This document shows positions 1-6,944 of a DNA stretch of 41,533 nt, piece after piece (within the stretch, counting starts at the first letter, position 1; each line of letters starts with the position of its first letter). Below the pieces are notes generated by a model, which was not told where the DNA came from, did not search any database, and saw nothing but the letters and a program-made list of their open reading frames with translations. The DNA is taken from positions 1-41,533 of the forward strand of contig CAYJIA010000014.1 of assembly GCA_964370115.1 (NCBI GenBank), written 5' to 3'. The translations under genes and the position numbers were made by a program. The DNA comes from SIG603 sp964370115. GTDB taxonomy: Bacteria; Bacillota; Clostridia; Oscillospirales; Acutalibacteraceae.

Positions 1-318
1 GTTCCGATTACGGCGAAATAGCAGAAAATGATTTTAAGAATTTGTCTCAGCATTTAATATATTGTAATGCCTAACCATATTCACGCAATAATTAGTATTA
101 ACAAATGTGATGATAAGGAACGGTCAAGACCGTTCCCTACACTATCAACCGTGATTGGATTATACAAATCAGGAGTTTCACGAAAAATAGGATTTCCGAT
201 TTGGCAAAAATCTTTTCACGACCACATAATCAGAGACGAAAAAGAATACCAAGAAATATGGCAGTACATTGACACAAACCCTCAAAAGTGGGAAGAAGAT
301 TGTTACGATGCCAAATGA
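1..318 (+). pseudogene. REP-associated tyrosine transposase (RAYT, Y1_Tnp/IS200-like), frameshifted and cut by the window edge
   Basis: The frame from base 67 encodes the HUH motif MPNHIHAI, then a C-terminal part with SRPFPTLSTVIGLYKSG, IWQKSFHDHIIRDEKEYQ and YIDTNPQKWEEDCY. These are hallmarks of RAYT/Y1 transposases, which nick single-stranded DNA at palindromes. Bases 3-62 in another frame encode YGEIAENDFKNLSQH, which is the part that normally lies just before the HUH motif, but that frame stops at base 63. The two pieces therefore belong to one gene joined by a frameshift, probably with a small deletion, since the usual spacer between these motifs is missing. The N-terminus lies outside the window. 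The C-terminal end appears intact. Several palindromes of the kind used by such enzymes follow immediately. The family call is firm; loss of function is inferred. Confidence 0.8.
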
Positions 319-369
319 GTACAATCTACATAAAAGCAAACTGTCGCTATCGGAATTTTTAGTTTTACA

Positions 370-394
370 GTAGGGCAAGGGCTCTGCTCTTGCC
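370..394 (+). repeat. REP-like element (GTAG plus 6-bp stem)
   Basis: GTAG at 370-373 is followed by the stem GGCAAG (374-379), a 9-nt loop and CTTGCC (389-394). It lies directly downstream of the RAYT remnant. The stem differs from the GGGCG-type units elsewhere, so it may be a second subfamily. Confidence 0.55.
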
Positions 395-417
395 AAGAGT
401 TTTGCGTAAACCTCACT

Positions 418-439
418 GGCGACCAATGGTCGCCCCTAC
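418..439 (-). repeat. REP-like element (GTAG plus GGCGACC stem)
   Basis: Read on the minus strand: GTAG (439-436), one G, then GGCGACC-ATT-GGTCGCC, a perfect 7-bp stem with a 3-nt loop. Bases 406-440 are an exact 35-nt inverted copy of 41499-41533. Its GTAG faces that of the next unit at 463, giving a head-to-head pair. Confidence 0.75.
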
Positions 440-462
440 ACCTAAATTTAAGGTTTTTAGTT

Positions 463-484
463 GTAGGGGAGATGCCTGAAATTC
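463..484 (+). repeat. Degenerate REP-like element, partner of the previous unit
   Basis: GTAGGGG followed by GCCTGAAATT resembles the two ends of the intact units (GTAGGGGCG...CGCCCGAAAT) with the stem deleted. The 31 bases from CTAC to GTAG (436-466) recur almost unchanged at 12236-12266. Confidence 0.45.
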
Positions 485-511
485 ACAACACTTATTCACT
501 ATTACTTAAAT

Positions 512-534
512 AAAAAAACGACCCCGAAGGGTCG
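512..534 (-). terminator. Rho-independent terminator of the hrcA-grpE-dnaK-dnaJ operon
   Basis: CGACCC (519-524), loop CGAA, GGGTCG (529-534). On the minus strand the hairpin is followed by seven T residues (complement of 512-518), seven bases after the dnaJ stop. A T-run on the plus strand also makes it potentially bidirectional. Confidence 0.85.
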
Positions 535-540
535 ATTTTT

Positions 541-1686
541 TTATTCTCCAAACATATCCTTAATCTTACTGAAAAAGCTTTTTCTTTTTTGGTAATTTTT
601 ATCTTCGGATTTTTCGTCAAATTCTATTAAAATTTCTTTTTGCTTCTTGTTTAAATTCTTTGGAATTTCTACATTTATCTGCACAAACTGGTCGCCTTTT
701 CCTCGTCCGTGCACATTTGGTATGCCTTTTCCTTTGAATTTAAATATATCACCTGGTTGAGTTCCCTCGTGTATTTTATAGCTTACCTTGCCGTCAAGCG
801 TTGGAACTGTGATGTCCGCGCCGAGGGCTGCTTGGGTAAATGTGATTGGCATTTCACACCACACATCGTTTCCTTTTCTCTTGAAAATGGCGTGAGGCCT
901 TACCGATACATATACGTGTAAGTCGCCCATAGGGCCACTGTTTGCACCGGCGTTACCTTTACCGCCGACACTTAAAACTTGCTCGTCGTCTATACCTGCT
1001 GGAATATTTACCTCTATGGTTTTTTGACGGCGAACTCTGCCTTTTGCATCACAGGTAGGGCAGGGGCTATCTATTATTTTACCCTTACCGCCACAGCTGT
1101 CACAAGCCTTTGCCGATTGCACAACGCCAAAAGGTGTACGCTGGTTTATATGAACCTGTCCAGTTCCTCCACACGCGCCACATGTTTTAGGTGAAGTTCC
1201 TTTTTTTGCGCCACTGCCGTCGCAGTCAGAGCAGTTTTCTATTTGATGATAACTTATGTTCTTTTTGCATCCCTTTGCTGCCTCTTCAAAAGATATAACC
1301 ACCTGCGCTTCGCAGTCGGTTCCTCTTCTTGGCGCATTTGGGTTTCCGCGACCTCTGCCACCACCAAAACCACCACCGAAAAAGCTGTCGAATATATCGC
1401 TAAAGTCAAAACCGCCTTGGAATGGATTTCCTCCGCCTGTGCCGCCGCCAAAGTTCGGGTCTACGCCTGCGTGTCCAAATTGGTCATATCTGCTCTTTTT
1501 ATCGCTGTCAGACAGCACTTCATAAGCCTCGTTAAGCTCTTTGAATTTAACTTCCGCTTCATGGTTTCCAGGGTTTAAGTCTGGGTGATGCTTTTTGGCA
1601 AGTTTTCTGTACGCCTTTTTAATTTCATCGTCAGAACTGCCTTTTTTTATGCCAAGCACTTCATAATAATCTCTTTTATCTGCCAC
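541..1686 (-). CDS. dnaJ: Chaperone protein DnaJ (Hsp40)
   Basis: Cytoplasmic co-chaperone that delivers unfolded proteins to DnaK and stimulates its ATPase. The 381 residues show the full type I layout: J domain (residues 5-70) with the HPD motif in KKHHPDLNPG, a Gly/Phe-rich linker (about 75-125, FGGGFGGGRGRG), a zinc-binding domain with four CxxCxGxG-type repeats (CSDCDGSG, CGACGGTG, CDSCGGKG, CPTCDAKG; the last is degenerate), and the C-terminal substrate-binding domain. The start is GTG at 1686, with AAGGAG upstream. It is the last gene of the hrcA operon, 73 bases after dnaK, and a degenerate palindrome lies in that gap. A terminator follows directly. Length is normal for the family. 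Confidence 0.97.
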   Translation of the reverse strand: MADKRDYYEVLGIKKGSSDDEIKKAYRKLAKKHHPDLNPGNHEAEVKFKELNEAYEVLSDSDKKSRYDQFGHAGVDPNFGGGTGGGNPFQGGFDFSDIFDSFFGGGFGGGRGRGNPNAPRRGTDCEAQVVISFEEAAKGCKKNISYHQIENCSDCDGSGAKKGTSPKTCGACGGTGQVHINQRTPFGVVQSAKACDSCGGKGKIIDSPCPTCDAKGRVRRQKTIEVNIPAGIDDEQVLSVGGKGNAGANSGPMGDLHVYVSVRPHAIFKRKGNDVWCEMPITFTQAALGADITVPTLDGKVSYKIHEGTQPGDIFKFKGKGIPNVHGRGKGDQFVQINVEIPKNLNKKQKEILIEFDEKSEDKNYQKRKSFFSKIKDMFGE

Positions 1687-1713
1687 AAAATCTCTCCTTA
1701 AAACACACCGATA

Positions 1714-1734
1714 GGCGACCGATGATTGGCCGCC
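1714..1734. repeat. Degenerate REP-like palindrome in the dnaK-dnaJ gap
   Basis: GGCGACC (1714-1720) and GGCCGCC (1728-1734) pair at six of seven positions and are preceded by ATAG. It resembles the GTAGGGGCGACC units elsewhere but is diverged. It could equally be an mRNA-processing or stability hairpin between dnaK and dnaJ. Confidence 0.35.
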
Positions 1735-1759
1735 TTCACAGTGCTTATATTAGTCTTAA

Positions 1760-3604
1760 TTATTCAACATCTTTAAAATCTGCATCGTATACATTGTCAT
1801 CGGCAGGGGCTTGTGGGTTTTGGCCTGCACCTGTAAATGGATCAGCACCAGTAGGAGCACCGTCTTGAGGAGCTGCAGCTTGGTAAAGTTTTTCGCTTGC
1901 AGCATAAACTGCTTTTTGTAGGTTGTCAGTACCCTCTTTAATAGCGTCTACGCTACCGTTTGTCATAGTCTCTTTTAGAGATGCGATTTTTGAGTTGATT
2001 TCATCTTTTTCTTCTGTAGGAAGTTTATCGCCACTGTCTGTGATTAATTTTTCTGCTGTGTAGCATAGATTTTCTGCAGCGTTTTTAACGTCTACTTCTT
2101 CACGGCGTTTTTTGTCTTCCTCTGCAAATTGCTCGGCAGCTCTTACAGCATTGTCAATTTCGTCTTTGTTCATGTTAGATGAAGAAGAGATAGTGATTTT
2201 TTGCTCTTTGCCTGTGCCTAAGTCTTTTGCAGATACATTAACGATACCGTTTGCATCTATGTCAAAGCTAACTTCAACTTGTGGTATGCCTCTTGGAGCT
2301 GGTGCGATACCGTCTAGTTTAAATAGGCCAAGTTGTTTGTTATCTCTCGCAAATTCTCTCTCACCTTGTAGTACGTTTACTTCAACTTGAGTTTGACCGT
2401 CTGCGGCTGTTGAGAAGATTTGGCTTTTCTTTGTTGGGATAGTTGTGTTTCTGTCTATGATTTTTGTCATAACGCCACCCATTGTTTCAACACCTAGTGA
2501 TAGAGGAGTAACGTCAAGAAGTAGTAGGCCTTGAACCTCGCCACCTAGAACGCCGGCCTGAATAGCAGCACCCACAGCAACACATTCATCAGGGTTGATG
2601 CCTTTGAAAGCTTCTTTGCCGATAAAGTTTTTAACTGCGTCTTGAACTGCTGGAATTCTTGAAGAACCACCGACTAGTAGGACTTTGTTTATCTCACCGA
2701 TTGAAAGACCTGAGTCTTGTAGTGCTTGACGAACTGGAGCCATTGTATTTTCTACAAGGTCTGCTGTAAGCTCGTTGAATTTAGCTCTTGAAAGAGTTAA
2801 GTCCATGTGTTTAGGACCTGTAGCATCTGCTGTGATAAATGGTAGGTTAATAGAAGCTGTTGTCATGCCTGAAAGCTCAATTTTTGCTTTTTCTGCTGCC
2901 TCTTTAAGTCTTTGCATAGCCATTTTATCTGATTTAAGGTCAATGCCTTCTGTTGTTTTAAAGCTTGCAACTAACCAGTCTATAACTCTGGCGTCAAAGT
3001 CGTCGCCGCCTAGTTTGTTGTTACCCGCTGTTGCAAGAACTTCTTGAACACCGTCGCCCATTTCAATGATAGAAACGTCGAAAGTACCGCCGCCTAAGTC
3101 GTAAACCATAACTTTTTGGTCGTTGTCTTTATCAACGCCGTAAGAAAGTGCAGCAGCTGTAGGCTCATTTATAATTCTTTTAACATCTAGTCCTGCAATT
3201 TTACCAGCGTCTTTTGTAGCTTGACGTTGTGCATCTGTAAAGTAAGCTGGTACTGTGATAACAGCACTTGTTACAGCTTCACCTAGATATGCTTCTGCGT
3301 CTGCTTTAAGTTTTTGAAGTATCATTGCTGAAATTTCTTGTGGAGTATAATCTTTTCCGTCTATTGCAGTTTTGTGGCCTGTACCCATTTCTCTTTTAAT
3401 AGATGCTATAGTTCTATCAGGATTTGTGATAGCTTGGCGTTTTGCCACTTGGCCTACCATTCTTTCACCTGTTTTTGAGAAAGCTACAACCGATGGAGTT
3501 GTTCTTGCGCCTTCTGCGTTAGCGATAACTACAGGCTCGCCACCTTCAATAACTGCCACGCATGAGTTTGTTGTTCCTAAGTCTATACCTATTGTTTTTG
3601 CCAT
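1760..3604 (-). CDS. dnaK: Chaperone protein DnaK (Hsp70)
   Basis: ATP-driven cytoplasmic chaperone that folds nascent and stress-damaged proteins with DnaJ and GrpE. The 614-residue protein begins with the actin-fold phosphate-binding motif IGIDLGTTNSCVAV, continues with DLGGGTFDVSI (second phosphate loop) and VLLVGGSSRIPAVQ (adenosine motif), then the substrate-binding beta domain (GVETMGGVMTKIIDRNTTIPT) and the helical lid. It ends with a low-complexity tail and an acidic C-terminus (DADFKDVE), which partners recognise in related proteins. ATG start at 3604 with AAAGGAG upstream. It lies 45 bases after grpE in the CIRCE-controlled operon. All key motifs are intact. Confidence 0.98.
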   Translation of the reverse strand: MAKTIGIDLGTTNSCVAVIEGGEPVVIANAEGARTTPSVVAFSKTGERMVGQVAKRQAITNPDRTIASIKREMGTGHKTAIDGKDYTPQEISAMILQKLKADAEAYLGEAVTSAVITVPAYFTDAQRQATKDAGKIAGLDVKRIINEPTAAALSYGVDKDNDQKVMVYDLGGGTFDVSIIEMGDGVQEVLATAGNNKLGGDDFDARVIDWLVASFKTTEGIDLKSDKMAMQRLKEAAEKAKIELSGMTTASINLPFITADATGPKHMDLTLSRAKFNELTADLVENTMAPVRQALQDSGLSIGEINKVLLVGGSSRIPAVQDAVKNFIGKEAFKGINPDECVAVGAAIQAGVLGGEVQGLLLLDVTPLSLGVETMGGVMTKIIDRNTTIPTKKSQIFSTAADGQTQVEVNVLQGEREFARDNKQLGLFKLDGIAPAPRGIPQVEVSFDIDANGIVNVSAKDLGTGKEQKITISSSSNMNKDEIDNAVRAAEQFAEEDKKRREEVDVKNAAENLCYTAEKLITDSGDKLPTEEKDEINSKIASLKETMTNGSVDAIKEGTDNLQKAVYAASEKLYQAAAPQDGAPTGADPFTGAGQNPQAPADDNVYDADFKDVE

Positions 3605-3649
3605 AATAAAATTCTCCTTTAATATTTATAAATGTAATTGTTAATTTAT

Positions 3650-4264
3650 TTAGTTTGCAACTTGAACCATTGCAAATCTTACTAGTTTGTCGCCGATTTT
3701 ATATCCTTTTTGAAAAACAGCGCTTATTGTGTTTTCTTCAAAATCTTCGCTGTCTATGTGGGAGACGGCGTTGTGAAATTCTGGATTAAATTTTTCTCCG
3801 ATTTCACCCACGGTTACTATGGATAGTTTTTCAAAACTTTGAGTAAACTGTCCCGCTATCATTTCAAAACCCTTTTTAAGGTCGTCGGCACTTGCGTCTT
3901 GTTGTGCTAGTGCTCTTTCTATATTATCTGCCACAGGCAAAAGTGCATTTACTGTGTCGGAGACAGCGTTGTTGTAAATTTGAGTTTTTTCCGCTGTAGT
4001 ACGCTTTCTAAAGTTGTCGTACTCTGCAAGAGTTCTAAGGTGCATGTTTTTATACTCTTCAAACTCCGCTTTAAGCTTTTCTAGTTCTTTGTTTTCTTTA
4101 GAACCGAATATCTTACCTTTTTTCTTTGGCTTATCCTCTTTTACGGCTTCGGCTTCTACACTTTCTGTAGTTTCGACATTTTCGTCAGTTGAAACTTCTT
4201 CTTGAGCGATTTCTTCACTTGGAATTTCTTCTTTATCTTGTTCTTTTACTGTTTTTTCAGCCAC
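3650..4264 (-). CDS. grpE: Nucleotide exchange factor GrpE
   Basis: Dimeric cytoplasmic factor that releases ADP from DnaK. The 204 residues begin with a highly acidic, probably disordered N-terminus (residues 1-50), then a long helix rich in E, K and L (about 55-110, with LRTLAEYDNFRKRT, the GrpE signature), and a C-terminal beta domain carrying GEKFNPEFHNAVSH and VFQKGYKIGDKLVRFAMVQVA. The chosen start is GTG at 4264, with AAAGGAG seven bases upstream. It follows hrcA by 19 bases and precedes dnaK by 45, so it is co-transcribed in the HrcA-controlled operon. Confidence 0.95.
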   Translation of the reverse strand: MAEKTVKEQDKEEIPSEEIAQEEVSTDENVETTESVEAEAVKEDKPKKKGKIFGSKENKELEKLKAEFEEYKNMHLRTLAEYDNFRKRTTAEKTQIYNNAVSDTVNALLPVADNIERALAQQDASADDLKKGFEMIAGQFTQSFEKLSIVTVGEIGEKFNPEFHNAVSHIDSEDFEENTISAVFQKGYKIGDKLVRFAMVQVAN

Positions 4265-4283
4265 AATATTTCTCCTTTTTTAT

Positions 4284-5303
4284 TTAATTTTCTTCCCGTA
4301 CAAGGGATTTTAATATACCACTCACCGTTTGTGAGATGTATTTCATTTTAGAGCTTAGTTTTTGATAATCTAAGCGTATTGGTCCTACAAGTGCTAGCAC
4401 TCCGAAGTCTTCGGGGTTTAGGCTGTAATGTGAAAAGATTATTCCTGCATTTAAAAACTCTTTTCGTCCTATTTCACGGCCTATTAAAATTCCGTTTTTA
4501 GATTTTGTACTTAAAACCGAGTTTACAAGTTTTCCGTCTTTTAGAAAGTTTAACATATCGTGAAGACTTTGAGTGTCGAACTCTTTGTGGAACATCAAAT
4601 TGGTTTGACCCAATAAGACAAGCTCTGTGGTCATGGTGTCCAGTACGACATCGGAAAAACAGTGTAGCGCCTCTGTGACAAGCAGTGAGATTTCCCCAAG
4701 GGAGACCCAACACTTTTGAATGAATGCGGGTGTGATATCACAAAGTTTTAAACCTACGAATTTTTCATTGAATATTCTGAAAAAAATTCTAAGTATGTCG
4801 CTTGTGAGGTCATAGTCACATCTAAAAACCCTGTTTTTTATTGTACCTGCCGAACTTATTAAAATAAGCATTGCTGTACGTCTACTTATTTGAACAAACT
4901 GAACGGCACGTATTATAGAGTTTTTTGAACCCGGAGTAGTCGCGAGGGCGACAAATTTATCAGATACAAGTGACATCGCACGACTTAGCATTTGATGTGT
5001 ATCATATGAACCATCGCTTATAGCCAAGTTGATTTCGAGTTTTTCACCCTCACTTAGTTCATATTCGTTCATCACATAGTCTATATATTCTCTATATCCT
5101 ATTTGTGATGGAATACGTCCTGCCGAGGTGTGCGGTTGTTCTAAAAGGCCCATGTACGACAGTTTTGTCATGTCGTTTCTGACAGTTGCAGAACTCACTC
5201 CTAAAAAATCGGCTATTGCTTTTGAGCCTAGGGGCTCACCTGTTTTTACATGATGTTTTACTATAGAGCTCAGTATAATTTTTTCTCTTTGACTTAAATT
5301 CAT
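4284..5303 (-). CDS. hrcA: Heat-inducible transcription repressor HrcA
   Basis: DNA-binding repressor of class I heat-shock genes; it binds CIRCE and needs GroEL for activity in known systems. The 339 residues begin with a winged helix-turn-helix (residues 1-75: GEPLGSKAIADFLGVSSATVRNDMTKL, then LEQPHTSAGRIPSQIGYREYIDYVM, the HrcA signature), followed by the GAF-like and dimerisation domains and the C-terminal LVGPIRLDYQKL motif. ATG start at 5303 with AGAGGTG upstream. It is the first gene of its own operon, and a perfect CIRCE lies 22 bases upstream of its start codon, so the operon is autorepressed. Length is normal. Confidence 0.96.
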   Translation of the reverse strand: MNLSQREKIILSSIVKHHVKTGEPLGSKAIADFLGVSSATVRNDMTKLSYMGLLEQPHTSAGRIPSQIGYREYIDYVMNEYELSEGEKLEINLAISDGSYDTHQMLSRAMSLVSDKFVALATTPGSKNSIIRAVQFVQISRRTAMLILISSAGTIKNRVFRCDYDLTSDILRIFFRIFNEKFVGLKLCDITPAFIQKCWVSLGEISLLVTEALHCFSDVVLDTMTTELVLLGQTNLMFHKEFDTQSLHDMLNFLKDGKLVNSVLSTKSKNGILIGREIGRKEFLNAGIIFSHYSLNPEDFGVLALVGPIRLDYQKLSSKMKYISQTVSGILKSLVREEN

Positions 5304-5324
5304 AACTGCACCTCTTTATAGCGT

Positions 5325-5351
5325 TTAGCACTCTTTGATGTCGAGTGCTAA
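5325..5351 (-). promoter_or_regulatory. CIRCE operator (perfect)
   Basis: TTAGCACTC (5325-5333), nine bases, GAGTGCTAA (5343-5351): an exact match to the HrcA-binding CIRCE consensus. It overlaps the expected transcription start of the hrcA operon. Confidence 0.97.
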
Positions 5352-5357
5352 ACTGTG

Positions 5358-5391
5358 ATTATAATTTACCACTTAGCACTCTAAATGTCAA
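5358..5391 (-). promoter_or_regulatory. Sigma-A-type promoter of the hrcA operon
   Basis: Minus strand: TTGACA (5391-5386), 17-bp spacer, TAAATT (5368-5363); a TATAAT at 5363-5358 overlaps and could be the true -10. Either choice starts transcription at about 5350, on top of the perfect CIRCE. Confidence 0.7.
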
Positions 5392-5399
5392 TATGCTAA
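5373..5399 (-). promoter_or_regulatory. Second, degenerate CIRCE half-palindrome
   Basis: TTAGCACTC (5373-5381), nine bases, ATATGCTAA (5391-5399). The left arm is perfect and the right arm matches seven of nine. Its centre coincides with the promoter -35 hexamer, so it could add to HrcA repression. Confidence 0.6.
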
Positions 5400-5523
5400 T
5401 TGTAAATAGTTTGTAAACATCTGAATTTGACCTTGCTTGACCTTTGATGCGGTGAAAATAGTAATTATAGTGAAATTAACGTCAATTTTACCAAAATTAG
5501 GGCAAAATTCACGTTAATACATA

Positions 5524-5552
5524 TTGTAATAATATAATATATATGGTATAAT
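5524..5552 (+). promoter_or_regulatory. Promoter of the DUF3048 lipoprotein gene
   Basis: TTGTAA (5524-5529), 17-bp spacer, TATAAT (5547-5552). The predicted start of transcription, about 5559, falls on the first arm of a leader hairpin. Confidence 0.75.
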
Positions 5553-5557
5553 AATGT

Positions 5558-5597
5558 CAGTTTTAGCAAAATTCACACTAAAACTGGAGTGTGAATT
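5558..5597 (+). promoter_or_regulatory. Two overlapping, mutually exclusive hairpins in the leader of the DUF3048 gene
   Basis: Hairpin 1: CAGTTTTAG (5558-5566) with CTAAAACTG (5578-5586). Hairpin 2: AATTCACAC (5570-5578) with GTGTGAATT (5589-5597). Both stems are perfect 9-mers. The first strand of each lies in or next to the loop of the other, so both cannot form fully at once. No riboswitch family is recognised. They could also be DNA operators. Confidence 0.5.
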
Positions 5598-5621
5598 TAT
5601 ATGAAGGAAGGAATATTAGTT

Positions 5622-6734
5622 ATGAAAAAAGTTTTATGTTTAGTATTTTCCGTGATTCTTATGTTTGGTCTTGTTTCTTGTGCGGCACCCGAGGTAGAGC
5701 CTGAGGTTTTGCCTACACCGAATATTACGCCAGAGCCAACACCGACTGCGACGCCTGAGCCAACTGTCACGCCAGAGCCTACCGCGACAATAGCGACAGG
5801 TGACTTAAATGTGCTAACGGGTTTACCACTTGACAATGAGGACGCGATTGGCAAAAGGCCAGTGGCGATTATGGTTAATAACTCAAGCACTAGCCTACCT
5901 CAACTTGGAATAGGCGCGGCCGATATAGTTGTAGAAACCTTGGTCGAAGGTGGAATTACAAGACTTATGGCAATGTATGGCGATTACACCAAAGTACCTG
6001 ATGTATCGGCTGTAAGAAGTTGTCGTTTCTATTACCCTGAAATTTCAGAGAGCTTTGATGCAATTTATACTCACTGGGGCGCAGACCCAGTAACTGCACA
6101 ACCTTTGCTGTATCAGTGGGGAATTGACAGTGTAGACGGACTTATAGGTGAATACGGCTTGTTTGGCAGATCGCAAGACAGACTTAATTCTGGATTTAAG
6201 CTAGAGGAGTCTTCAGTATTCTACGGCACACAGCTAGTAGAGGCGTTAGAAGAAAATGATCATAGAGTGGAGCTTGAAGAGGATAAAGAAGGCACAGCGT
6301 TTAAATTTACTACAATAAATTCAGCACCTGAAAATGGTCAAGATGCTGTGGAAGCAAGCATACATTTTGAAAGCCAAAGCTATTATTACTCAGATTTTAC
6401 CTATAACGAAGAAGATAAATTATACTATAAGATGCACAACGGCAATGAGCACATAGACTTTGAAACCGAAGAGCAACTTGCTTTTACAAATATATTAGTA
6501 TTTGAGACACCAATTGGATATATGTCTGACTACCTTAGAAGAGATATGGATGTAAAAGGTGAGGATAAAACAGGTTGGTACTTATCAGAAGGTAAGGCTA
6601 TACCGATAACTTGGACAAAAGCAGAACGCGAAGACAGGATTACTTTGTATGACGAAGATGGAGAAGAACTTGTGATAAATACAGGTAAAACCTATATGGC
6701 GTACTGCGAAGAGGGCAATTTGAGCTTTAGTTGA
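5622..6734 (+). CDS. DUF3048 (YerB-type) lipoprotein
   Basis: Predicted membrane-anchored lipoprotein of the DUF3048/YerB family; its biochemical role is not known to me. The signal peptide ends in the lipobox LVSC with Cys20 as lipid anchor. A Pro/Thr/Glu linker (about residues 24-55, repeated TPEPT units) precedes the DUF3048 N-terminal domain, seen in RPVAIMVNNSSTSLPQLG, VETLVEGGITRLMAMY and VRSCRFYYPEISESFDAIYTHWG. The C-terminal domain ends with GWYLSEGKAIPITWTK and LYDEDGEELVINTGKTYM. The ATG at 5622 is preferred to one at 5601 because GGAAGG lies ten bases before it, while 5601 has no ribosome binding site. It is a single gene with its own promoter, divergent from hrcA. Confidence 0.88.
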   Translation: MKKVLCLVFSVILMFGLVSCAAPEVEPEVLPTPNITPEPTPTATPEPTVTPEPTATIATGDLNVLTGLPLDNEDAIGKRPVAIMVNNSSTSLPQLGIGAADIVVETLVEGGITRLMAMYGDYTKVPDVSAVRSCRFYYPEISESFDAIYTHWGADPVTAQPLLYQWGIDSVDGLIGEYGLFGRSQDRLNSGFKLEESSVFYGTQLVEALEENDHRVELEEDKEGTAFKFTTINSAPENGQDAVEASIHFESQSYYYSDFTYNEEDKLYYKMHNGNEHIDFETEEQLAFTNILVFETPIGYMSDYLRRDMDVKGEDKTGWYLSEGKAIPITWTKAEREDRITLYDEDGEELVINTGKTYMAYCEEGNLSFS

Positions 6735-6794
6735 TGTTTTTTACATGTTTTTAAGCAATTTGCAATAAAAACTTAAAATTTTTACAAAAAAAGC

Positions 6795-6823
6795 TTGTAA
6801 TTGTTATTATTATTGTGTAAAAT
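6795..6823 (+). promoter_or_regulatory. Promoter of the PucR/CdaR-type regulator gene
   Basis: TTGTAA (6795-6800), 17-bp spacer, TAAAAT (6818-6823), about 120 bases before the start codon. Two copies of GTGAAA-N(0-2)-TTTGCT (6843-6856 and 6865-6877) lie just downstream in the leader. Confidence 0.6.
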
Positions 6824-6944
6824 AGAACTGGATAGAAAATATGTGAAAAATTTGCTTATTTTTTGTGAAATTTTGCTGTAAGGCGATTTTAAATTTATAT
6901 AGTATGAGAAAAAGTAATGTAAACAAAATAAAGGAGTTGTAGTT

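Noticed and set aside
178..426. Minus-strand frame over the RAYT remnant and REP units
   Set aside because: It is a shadow of the transposase frame, with no ribosome binding site or recognisable domain.
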